The translations under genes were made by a program, and so were the position numbers. From positions 1-42,606 of the forward strand of contig JAPKDJ010000030.1 of assembly GCA_026421245.1 (NCBI GenBank): 42,606 bases of DNA. Direction: 5' to 3'. Position 1 is the stretch's first letter. Every line of letters begins with the position of its first letter. The notes beneath the pieces were generated by a model. That model was not told the DNA's origin and made no database searches. It saw nothing but the letters and a program-made list of their open reading frames with translations. Of the stretch, positions 31,854 through 42,000 are shown piece after piece. Origin of the DNA: Akkermansiaceae bacterium. GTDB lineage: Bacteria > Verrucomicrobiota > Verrucomicrobiia > Verrucomicrobiales > Akkermansiaceae.

Positions 31854-34800
31854 TTATTGGAAATAATTTACGCCCGCACTGAAGAGAGGCTGGTGGAGAT
31901 TCCCTGAAATGTTTTTCCCAACGTTAGGACCACGACGTTCGGTGTGGCCCATTTTTCCGAGGACGCGACCGCATGGAGAAGTAATGCCTTCAATGGCATG
32001 GATGGATCCATTTGGGTTGAATTCGGGATCCATGGTGGGGTTTCCTTCAAGGTCGGTGTATTGGGTGACAATTTGTCCGGTGTCTGCCAGTTTTTGAATG
32101 TCTTCTTCGCTGGCGTAGAACTTACCCTCGCCGTGGGAGAAGGGAATGTTGTGAAGGTCGCCAACTTCGGTGTCAGCGAGCCAAGGGGACAAGGTCGAGC
32201 TGATGCGTGTCGTGGCGTAACGGGCGATGTGGCGGCCAATATCGTTGTGGGTGAGAGTCGGAGCTCCAGGTTGTGGATCTCGGATTGCGCCATATGGGAC
32301 GAGACCGGTTTTGACGAGAGCCTGGAAGCCGTTGCAGATTCCCAGAATAAGACCATCACGGTTTTTAAGGAGGTCCATCACGGCGTCAGCGACTTCAGGA
32401 CTGCGGAGGATGGTGGCGATGAACTTTCCGGAGCCGGCGGGTTCGTCACCGGCGGAGAATCCGCCGGGCAGCATGAAAATCTGAGAATTTCGGATACTCT
32501 TGGCGAGATTGGTGAGGGACTCCTCAACGGCTTGTGGAGTGAGGTTTCGGAAGACCTGAATTTCGGCTAAGCCTCCGGCTTCGGTGAAGGATTTGGCGGA
32601 GTCGTATTCCGAGTTGGTGCCGGGGAAACTGGGGATCAAAACCTTTGGTTTTGGAACGTTCGATGTTGAACGTCCAACGCTTAACGTTGAAGTGAAAGTT
32701 TCGGCTTCGCTGGTGGAGGGGGCTGCGGCTTCGGGGTAGACATCGGCGAGTGGCTCGGTCCAGGCGTCGAGGAGATCTCTGAGGGGGAGTTTTTGCTCTC
32801 CGATCTGGATGGCAGGTTCGGTTTGGGTTTTCCCGATGACGGTGGCTCCCGGAATTTTAGTGTCAGATTCGATGAGGAAGCAGATGAAGCGTTCCTGATG
32901 GAGGTCGAGGTCAGTGTTAATGATGGCACCGATCTCGTTTCCGAAAGCCATCTTGCTCAAGCCGGTGGCGATGCCGCCATGATCGAGGGTGTGGGCGGCG
33001 AGGATCCCGGATTGGTGGAGGATGTCGGCGATTTTCTTAAGCTTTGCAAAGTCGGGGAGTTGGTTCTCGTCGCGCGGGACTTCGATGAAGGAAATGAGAG
33101 AGTTGGTTTTTTTGAATTCGGGAGACACGATGTGTTTCGTGCTTCCGGGCGCGAGTGCGAAGGAGACGAGGGTGGGCGGGACGTCGATGTCGTTGAAAGT
33201 ACCTGACATCGAGTCCTTTCCTCCGATGGCGCCGAGGCGGAGTTCGTGTTGGGCTTTAAAAGCACCGAGTAGGGCGGCAAAGGGGAGGCCCCAGCGTGAG
33301 GGATCTTGGCCCAGTTTGGGGAAGTATTCCTGAAAGGTGAGACGGATATCGGAGAGCTTGGCTCCGGAAGCGATGGCACGGCAGACGGATTCGGTGACAG
33401 CGTAGGCGGCTCCGTGGTAAGGAGACCAGGTGGCGATGTTGGGATTGAAGCCCCATGACATGTGGGTGCAGACTTCGCTGTGACCTTCGAGGAAGGGCAG
33501 GGTGGCCACCATGGCATCGACCGGGGTGCGTTGATGTTTCCCACCGAAGGGAGCGAGAACGGTGCCCGCGCCGACTGAGGAGTCGAACATTTCGCCGAGG
33601 CCCTTTTGAGAGGCGATGTTGAGGTCGGCAAGGCCTTCCTCGAAACTTTCGAAAGCAGTGCCGCCTAGGGGGCTTTCTGATCCAACGTTTTCAACGTGGA
33701 TGATGGCTTCTTGCTGGACGCCGTTAGTGTCGAGGAATTCGCGGGAGAGATCGACGATAGTTTTACCGCGCCAATTCATGCGGAGGCGGCCGGTGTCGGT
33801 GACGGTGGCGACGTGGACGCATTCGAGGTTTTCCTTACCGGACTCGGCGATAAAGTAATCGATTTCCGAAGGGTCAACGCAGATCGCCATGCGTTCTTGG
33901 GACTCGGAGATGGCGAGTTCGGTGCCATCAAGTCCGTCGTATTTTTTGGGGACGGCGTCGAGGTCGAGATCGAGGCTGTCGGCGATTTCTCCGATAGCGA
34001 CCGAGACGCCACCTGCGCCGAAGTCGTTGCAGATTTTGATCTTGGGTGCGAGTTCCGGGTTGCGGAAGAGTCTTTGGATTTTTCGCTCGGTGGGGGCGTC
34101 ACCTTTTTGGACTTCCGCTGAGTTGTCGAGGGCGTCATCGGTGTGTTCCTTGGAAGAACCAGTGGCGCCACCGACCCCATCGCGTCCAGTGCGTCCGCCG
34201 ATGAGAAGGATGAAGTCGCCAGTTGCGGGACCACCGCGGAAGACGTTCTTGCGGGGAGAGGCTGCAACCACGGCTCCGATTTCCATGCGCTTGGCGGCGT
34301 AATTGGGGTGATAAACTTCGGAGACCTTTCCGGTGGCGAGGCCGATTTGGTTTCCGTAGGATGAGTAGCCGTGAGCAGACTCCTGGCAGATTTTGCGCTG
34401 GGGGAGTTTGCCCGGGATGGTTTCGTCGTAGGGAGTGCGAGGCTCGGCAGCACCGGAGAGACGCATGGCCTGGTAGACGTAAGAACGGCCGGAAAGAGGG
34501 TCGCGAATGCAGCCGCCGAGGCAGGTCGCTGCTCCGCCGAAGGGCTCGATCTCGGTGGGGTGGTTGTGAGTTTCGTTTTTAAACTGAACAAGCCATTCCT
34601 GTCCGTCGTCGGCGGGAACCACGATAGAGGCGGCGTTGATTTCGTTGGAGACTTCGACGTTGTCGAGCTCGCCGGATTTGCGGAGTTCCTTCATGCCCAT
34701 GAGGGCGATGTCCATAAGGCTGATGGGACGGTCGGTGTCGGCTCCGTAAACTTCGTCGCGGGTCTGGAGGTAGGTCTTGTAAGTGTCCTCGATGACGTCG

Positions 34801-35516
34801 GTGCCTTCGTCGAAGGTCACCTTGGCGATCTTCGACATGAAAGTCGTGTGGCGGCAGTGGTCCGACCAATAGGTGTCGAGCATGCGGAGCTCGGTGATCG
34901 TCGGTTCGCGGCCCTCACTCAGGAAATACTTCTGAGTGTGGAGAAGGTCGGCAGTCGACATGGCGAGGCCGAGTTCGCTGCGGTCGGTGTCGAAGTCGGC
35001 CGCTGACTTGCTGTTAAACCCTTCGAGAATGGCGATGTCTTTGGGCTCGGGTGATGAGGTGCGCTGGTAGTCGTCGGTGACGGAGACCTCGTGGGAGTCG
35101 ACCGGGTTGATGAGGTATTTCTTAATCGCGGCGAGTTCATCGCTGGAAAGAGGGCCCTTGAGAATGATGATGCGGGCGGAGGAGACGAAGGGGCGGTCTT
35201 TTCCGGTGAGGATCTGGACACACTGGGCGGCGGAGTCGGCACGTTGGTCGAATTGACCGGGTAGAAATTCGACAGCGAAGGCGGTTTCATCGAGGAAAAG
35301 TGAGAGTTCGGTGGAGGAGGTTTCGACTTGGGGCTCCGAGAGAATGAGGTGAGAAGCCTTGGAGAATTCCGCGTCAGTGAGGCCGTCGAGATCGTATCGC
35401 TGGACGATGCGGGCCGAGGCGATGGTCTCAATAGCCAAGTTGCTACGGAGATCGGCGATGAGGTGGGAGGACTCGTTGGTAAAGGAGGCTGTTTTTTCGA
35501 CGAAAAGACGGTGCAT
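31854..35516 (-). CDS. purL: Phosphoribosylformylglycinamidine synthase, single-chain
   Basis: Fourth step of purine synthesis: FGAR + glutamine + ATP to FGAM. The 1220-residue protein starts at the ATG at 35516; the frame is open to 35717, but the added 67 residues are Pro/His-rich and non-coding in character. Order: N-terminal PurS-like domain (MHRLFVEKTASFTNESSHLI), linker (MLDTYWSDHCRHTTF), two AIRS-like halves with FKNETHNHPTEIEPFGGAAT (ATP/Mg site) and IGGKDSMSGTF, and a C-terminal glutaminase with nucleophile Cys in LGICNGFQAL (about residue 1061) and NIPFSHGEGKFYA (His/Glu of the triad). The KVLIPSFPGTNSEYDSAKSF junction resembles the clostridial/Bacteroides-type long PurL rather than the enterobacterial one. 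It is apparently monocistronic. Confidence 0.94.
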   Translation of the reverse strand: MHRLFVEKTASFTNESSHLIADLRSNLAIETIASARIVQRYDLDGLTDAEFSKASHLILSEPQVETSSTELSLFLDETAFAVEFLPGQFDQRADSAAQCVQILTGKDRPFVSSARIIILKGPLSSDELAAIKKYLINPVDSHEVSVTDDYQRTSSPEPKDIAILEGFNSKSAADFDTDRSELGLAMSTADLLHTQKYFLSEGREPTITELRMLDTYWSDHCRHTTFMSKIAKVTFDEGTDVIEDTYKTYLQTRDEVYGADTDRPISLMDIALMGMKELRKSGELDNVEVSNEINAASIVVPADDGQEWLVQFKNETHNHPTEIEPFGGAATCLGGCIRDPLSGRSYVYQAMRLSGAAEPRTPYDETIPGKLPQRKICQESAHGYSSYGNQIGLATGKVSEVYHPNYAAKRMEIGAVVAASPRKNVFRGGPATGDFILLIGGRTGRDGVGGATGSSKEHTDDALDNSAEVQKGDAPTERKIQRLFRNPELAPKIKICNDFGAGGVSVAIGEIADSLDLDLDAVPKKYDGLDGTELAISESQERMAICVDPSEIDYFIAESGKENLECVHVATVTDTGRLRMNWRGKTIVDLSREFLDTNGVQQEAIIHVENVGSESPLGGTAFESFEEGLADLNIASQKGLGEMFDSSVGAGTVLAPFGGKHQRTPVDAMVATLPFLEGHSEVCTHMSWGFNPNIATWSPYHGAAYAVTESVCRAIASGAKLSDIRLTFQEYFPKLGQDPSRWGLPFAALLGAFKAQHELRLGAIGGKDSMSGTFNDIDVPPTLVSFALAPGSTKHIVSPEFKKTNSLISFIEVPRDENQLPDFAKLKKIADILHQSGILAAHTLDHGGIATGLSKMAFGNEIGAIINTDLDLHQERFICFLIESDTKIPGATVIGKTQTEPAIQIGEQKLPLRDLLDAWTEPLADVYPEAAAPSTSEAETFTSTLSVGRSTSNVPKPKVLIPSFPGTNSEYDSAKSFTEAGGLAEIQVFRNLTPQAVEESLTNLAKSIRNSQIFMLPGGFSAGDEPAGSGKFIATILRSPEVADAVMDLLKNRDGLILGICNGFQALVKTGLVPYGAIRDPQPGAPTLTHNDIGRHIARYATTRISSTLSPWLADTEVGDLHNIPFSHGEGKFYASEEDIQKLADTGQIVTQYTDLEGNPTMDPEFNPNGSIHAIEGITSPCGRVLGKMGHTERRGPNVGKNISGNLHQPLFSAGVNYFQ

Positions 35517-36039
35517 AACAGGAAAACGGGAAGGGTAATGGACAGGGAGGCAAGAGCAAGGGGAATGACGGCTGGGGATTGGAGGTAGGATTTGCGGGAG
35601 ATGAGGTGGGGAAATGAGCAATGAAAGTGGCGGCTGTTGTAGGGGTTTTAGGGGGTGTGTTCTCAGTGGCCGTGTCTGAGCGGGAATCACTGGGAGATGA
35701 CTATTAGAATGCGGCATTGCCTATCGCGGGCTTTTGCCTTGGAGATTAGCCGAGGGCGGCGGGCGGATTGTCATACGCACAATTTGTCTGCCCGGCTTCA
35801 GTAATTAATAAGAGGGGAAAGGAGAAGTTGTGGTAGACTCCAATCCTGCTGGCTAACTCTCCAAGTCAAGGATGGGAATCGGATTCCGTTTGCTTCATTT
35901 CACTTTCTGGCAACGCGTTAGACTTAACCTGACGTGAATGTTTGACTGCCAGAGCTTTTTCCAGCGCGCGACGTCCTTGCTGCTGGAGGTGAGTGATGTG
36001 ACATCGTCCAGCCGGAATTCTCCTTTGGCTCTTTTTCGT
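35517..36039. other. Intergenic region between purL and the giant CotH/lamin-tail gene
   Basis: About 520 bp without a confident gene. A plus-strand frame at 35621-35707 encodes a 28-residue signal-like peptide (MKVAAVVGVLGGVFSVAVSE...), which may be chance. An imperfect inverted repeat around CGGGCGGATTGT / ACAATTTGTCTGCCCGG lies near 35760-35805. The purL promoter should be in the right-hand part. Confidence 0.35.
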
Positions 36040-39000
36040 CTAATTCAGGGGCAGGCGGAGGATGCGGTAGAGTCGGAGTCGGTCGGTGGTGCCGCTGGTG
36101 TCGATTAAGACAGATTGTTCTTGGGTGGCGATGATTGGATCACCGATGGCGATCCAGCCGTTTCTTGGATCCGTTGTGTATTCGAGTTGATAGCTCTGCC
36201 CGAATTGGCTGATGAAGGTGATGGATGGAAGGCCCGGCGCGTTGGCGATACTGAGGATTTGGGGGGTGTTATTTGAAACAATGCCGTTGTGGTAAATCAT
36301 CCGGAGACGCATGAAGCGGGTTCTGGTAGCGGAGGCGGCAGTCTGATCGACATAGCGAAGGGTTTGAATGCTATTGTCGTTGGCGAGCACCGATTCGGTG
36401 ACAACTGAAGGGCTGGAGGTCCAGTTCTTTAGGTCAGAGGAGACGTCAACGACGAGGCCGATTTTTGTGGGGTCGAAGAAGTTTTTGGTGAAGGTGACGG
36501 CAAGTGCATCTTCTACACGGTCATAGGCCGGAATGGGGAAGAGTTCGGAGTCAGCGACGGTGGGATCCATTCTGAGAGCGAACTCAAAGAGGTTCGTGAT
36601 GCCATCTCCGTCAGGATCGTCTTCCTTGCCGGTTTGTCCTTGGATTTTGGAGCCAAAGTTGCGGGTGACCCAAATGGGGTAGGAATCGTAGATGGTGATC
36701 GTCATTTCCTGAAGATAGTTGGCGCCGAATGCCGAGGCTTCGAGACGAACGATGTAAACTCCAGGACTTTCGAACGAGATTGAGGTGTTCGGTTCTCCAG
36801 GGTCCGAGAACATGACAGGAGCGGGGCCCTCAAGGGACGACCATTGGAAGGAGACGGAGGCCGGGCTGAGAGCGCCATAGGAGATTTGCGGAATGATGGT
36901 GAGTTGATCTGAGAGAGAGAGGTGTTCAGCCTCGAAGGGGCGAATTAAGAACGATCCGGAACTTCCGGGTGTTCCATTGAGGGCAAGGCTGGCGTCCCAA
37001 TTTTGTTTATCGGTCCATGCGGAGGCGGGCCGGGTGGTGTCAGTGAAATCGAGTGAGAATCCAGAACCATCGGCTGCGGGGAACCAATCGTCGTATTCGA
37101 AGTCATGAATGCCTGCGGTGATCCTAAAAACCTCTAGGCGGAGGCGTTCTCCACCATTGCTGAGTTTGCCATCATATTCACCGGCGACATTGAGCCCGTT
37201 CCCATAACGAGCTTCGAATTGATCAAGGTTCTGAACGAGAATGATGAATTCCCCCGGTTGGAGGATGATGTTGGGGAAGTCGAAGCGAATGCCTTCGGTG
37301 AAGCGGGCCCCTGCGAGGTTGATCGGTTTGCTGCCGATGTTCTCCAGTTCGATGAATTCGAAGTCAGATCCTCCCAGCGGGTCATACATGATTTCGCTGA
37401 TGCGGAGGTTTTGAAGAAGGAGTTCCTCATTAAGAAGAGGAGCTGAATTGGAATAGCCGGGAGTGGGAACGATAAAGTCGTGATAGCTTTCGCGGCCATC
37501 AGGCTTCCGTCCCCGAGAGATATCGGCAAGTTGGTTGACGAAGTGGATTTGATCGATCACGACGCCGTTGGCGCCACGCAGGGAGACCCATTCGTTTTCA
37601 GAAGCGAGGCGGAAGGGGAGTTCGTTTGCGCGGACTGGGTTAGCGGATCCTCCGGCAGGAGTGAGAAGGACGAAGCCTCCCGGAGCAATGAAGCTCAGTT
37701 CCTTAATTGTGTGTTTGTCTGGGGAGTTGACCGGTTCGTCGCTGATCAAAAGAGATCCAAGTGCGATGGGTTGGTCAGCGAGGTTGTAAAGTTCGACGAA
37801 TTCCTCTTCAAAGACGGTTTTATCTTGTGAAAGCCATTCGTTGATTCGGAGTTGGGAGGGATCGCCGAGGGAGACGTTTTGATTTGGTCCTCCCAATGTT
37901 GGTTGGCAGAGTTGCCATGTGGTATTGCCAGCTCCGGCACGACCGATGGAGTAATCGGTGGCCTGAATTCCAAAGGTGATGGAGTCAATGATCCCTCCTC
38001 CGTTTGCCGTAGAATCGGATAAGGTGAGCGTTTCACCCTGACCATCCAGATTGAAGCCGGTGTAGATGCCCGGAGTGGGCTGGGAACTGCCACCCCAGAT
38101 GACGAGGTATCCTCCAGCTGGAATCTCGCTTCCAGCCGGGAAGACGAAGCGATTGGGGACGAGGGGATCATCGGAAAAACTCATGCCTTCGAGGTTGAGG
38201 AGGTTTGGACCGTCGTTGTGGAGCTCGATGGCGTCAGGGTAGGAGCCATCGACGTTTTGGGTGCTGCTATTGATTGCCAGCACTTCGCTGATGTAGAGGT
38301 TTCTGTGTGGAGAATCAAAAGTGCCATTGCTGGTGGCGAGTGGGAGGGCGTCAGGTGGCCCGATTACTGGTGTAATTTCGCCTTCGATGAAGATCCGACG
38401 CGCATCCATGAAGTCGCGCATCTGTTCGATCTGGGCGGTGGGAACCCAGCCGGTGAGATTGTTGTCGAGCAGCTCGTCAAACTCCTGTTTTGAGAAGGTG
38501 GTTTGCAGGAGTTGCCGAAGGGCCAGATAGAAACGGTCAATGACATCCGGATGAGTGAAGAAGGGGACGAAGGGATTGAGAACATCACCATCTTCGATCA
38601 TGTCGAAGAGAGTATGTTGAGGGCTCTCATTTCTGCTGAAATCTCCAATACTGAGGATGGTGTCAAGATCGTGTGGGATGAAGACGAAGCGGGGATCGTT
38701 GGCCCCGCGATACATGGAGTAGTCATCGTCCGCACCATTGCTGACGTTGGTCTCGCCATTTGCGAGGATGGCCATGGCGGCGAACCACTTCATCCATTGA
38801 TCGACATCGGCAACGGCCTCAACCTGAGCGAGGTAGTCGGGGGCTTCGGAGGCATTATTCATGACACGGAGCATCTCATCGAGATCGGTCCAATCATTTT
38901 GACTGCTATTGGTTTTTTTGCTCCAGCCGTCGCCTTGGTAGCGTCCGATGTTTCCATCCCGCCAGCGGAACTCGACATCTGGGCGGGTTTTTTTGTAGAG

Positions 39001-42000
39001 GTTTCCGCCGTCGTCGGTTGCGAATTTGTCGTCGATGAATTCACCGGAGAGTGGTTGGACGTGGACCATGGAGCCGTAATCGAAGCCATCACCCCGGGCG
39101 ATGTTTTCTCCATTGATTCTGACCTGGACGCGATAGGTGTCGGGGGCCAGCATGTCGGAGGCTTGGAAGAGTTTCATTCCAAGAAATTGCAGGTAGGTGA
39201 ACTTGGTGTTGAGGCTCATCCGGGTCATGTTGTTCCACTCGTTGTCCCTTGGAAGAGTAACGAGCATGGGGACCGGAGTGTGATTTCTGCTGCCGGCACC
39301 CCGGACACGCATGCCGGCAAGATAGCGGATCTTTGGGCCGGAACCGTCATTCAGAATGACGGTAGCATTCATCATGGCATTGCTTTGACGGTTGATGCCG
39401 CGCCATTGATTGAGCTCGGGAACCGGCATGATGATCCGGTAAAAGGCGTGATCATCATCATTAATCTCATCATCGATCTGAATGAGGGCATTTGCAGTTT
39501 GTCCGTTGCTGGCTGGGGCCGGCCAGGTTCGGGTATCGGTGCCGTCGCTTGATTCGATGTAGAACTCGATGACGGTGCCAGTTGGCTGGGGTGGAAGGAT
39601 GAAGCCGAAGATGCCATCGCCTGCTTCGGTGTCGCAGTTGTATCCATCGTCGAGCATAGTTGCTGTCTGGAAAGGTGCCGAGTTCTGGTCACTCACGCGA
39701 TAGTGAAGGATTCCTTGAACGACTTCGTTTTTTTCGTCCTTCAGCTCGGCCACGATTCCGATGGGCTCGGTTGAGGTCGGGACAGGAGGGAAGTGGGCAA
39801 CATCGAGAATCAAGGGGGCAGTGTTATCCAAAGCGGTTGAGTTTTGTGTGGATGGGGTGGGAGTATTTCCAACGCTTGAGGCCCAGTTTTGTCCCTGCTT
39901 GTTGGTGAGTTTTGGATTAACTAGTTCGAGTGAGCTTCCTTCGGCATCGGCTGCGGAAGACCAGGACCAGCCATCTTCATTGCCGACATTGACCCTTTGA
40001 CGGATCGCCCAATCGCCTTGGTCTTGGTAACGAACTTCATCTACGTCCTCTCCGGTTGCGTCAGTGAGGACGATTTTTTCGCCACTGTTGCTGAGCTTGC
40101 CGGCCCAGTTGCCGATGACGTTTGGAAGGATCCCGTAGGTGACTTCAAAGGTGGCTGTGTCGGCCGTGATGACAAGAAATCCACCGGGAGGAATCGAGAC
40201 GTCGGGGAAGGTGAATTCGATGCTATTGGTGAATTGCCATCCGTTCAGGGATACCGCGGTGGTTCCAATGTTGGTGAGTTCGATAAATTCATCAAGGTCG
40301 TTCCCGCTTATGGGGTGGAACATGATTTCGTTGATGACGATGTTGCTTGAGGTTGAGCGGACATCAATCGTCACGGTGGTTTCGCTGGAAGTTTCCTGAC
40401 CATCGCTGGCTCGGTAGGTGAAGGAATCGGTGCCAGTAAAGTCAGGATTAGGTTCGTAGGTGAAGGAACCATCAGGAGAGAAAGTGAGAGATCCTCCAGA
40501 GACGTCATTGATGAGGGCCGCCGTGATACTTGGGCTATCTACGTCGATGTCATTGGAAAGAACTCCCCCTCCAGAGTTCACCATCAGGATTTGATCCAAT
40601 CCAGTTTCGTAGGAGTCATCCCTGGTACCAGGCCCATCATTGACCGCTGTGACGGTGATGGTCACGGTCGCGAGATTGGAACCTTGGAAAGAATCGTGGG
40701 CACGGTAAGTGAAGCTATCAGTGCCATCAAAGTTTCCATTGGGGATATAAATAAAGGCGCCCTCGAGACTGAGACTGAGAGTTCCATAGCTTGGCTCACT
40801 GATGAGGGCGATTGTGAGAATGTTGAGGTCCTCGTCATTGGCGAGAAGGCCTTCTTCAATCGTCTTGATGATGGGAGAATCCTCGGCCGTGACATAGGAG
40901 TCATTGTTTGCGAGTGGCGGGGCGTTGACTTGGATCGAAACAGTCACTTCTTGAGAGGTGAGGAAACCATCGCTCGCTTCATACGTGAAGGAATCATTCC
41001 CAGAGAATTCGGCGTCAGAAGTGTAAGTGAAAGAGCCGTCTGGAGCGAGATTGAGTGAGCCGGAATTTACGTTCGAAATAAGAACAGCGGTGAGGCTGGA
41101 GGTGTCAAAATCGCTGTCGTTGGCCAGTACCCCGGTTGAGACAGAGACAGTCAGGGGCTGTCCGGGAGCGATCAGATAATCCTCTGGATAAGCAAGAGGA
41201 GGATCATTAACGGGAGCGACATTGATTGTTACTGTTTGGAGCTGACTGGAGTTAACACCGTCGTTGGCACGATAGGTGAAGGTGTCGGTTCCTGAATAAT
41301 TTAGGACAGGGCTATAAGTAAAACCTCCACCGAGAGTCAGAGAAAGAGCTCCGTAGGTTGGGCCGTTTTCGAGGATGGCGGTGAGATTGGGACTATCGGG
41401 ATCGGTGTCATTTTGAAGGACCCCGGCTGCCGAGGTGATGGTGAGCGGGGTGTCTTCGGTGGCAGGATAGCTGTCAGGAGTTGTGACCGGGAAGTCACTA
41501 GGGCCGCTGGTCATTGTGAGACTCACAGTTGCCGGGTCGGATTGAAACTCGTCATCACTGATGCGGTAGGTGAAGGAGTCTGTTCCCTCGTAGTTGACGT
41601 TAGGGGTGTAAAGGAAGGTTCCGTCGGGATTAAACTCGAGAGATCCATTTAGAGGATTGGTGAGGAGTTCGGCAGTGAGGAGATCGTCTTCCGGGTCGGT
41701 GTCATTGGCGAGAACGCCGCCGTGGGCGACGCGTTTCCCAAGGAGGTAGGCGTCCATGCTGATGTCGCTGCTGCTCGGGGAATCCTGGTGGATCTCGACG
41801 GCGAGGACATTGATTCCCTCAATTAGCAGGCCTTCGGGAACTTCGAACTCATTCCATGTGTTCTCGGCCGTGAGGCCGGAATTGTTATTGGCCTGGGCAG
41901 CGGACGATGCATTTTGGTCGAGGTTATCAATAGCGATGAGGGTTCCATTGAGATACACCGCTCCTCCGTCATCACGGATGAACCCCAAGACGAGGTCAGC

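Noticed and set aside
35621..35707. 28-residue signal-like peptide upstream of purL
   Set aside because: There is no mature part or second line of evidence; a frame this short can arise by chance. Mentioned only in the intergenic description.
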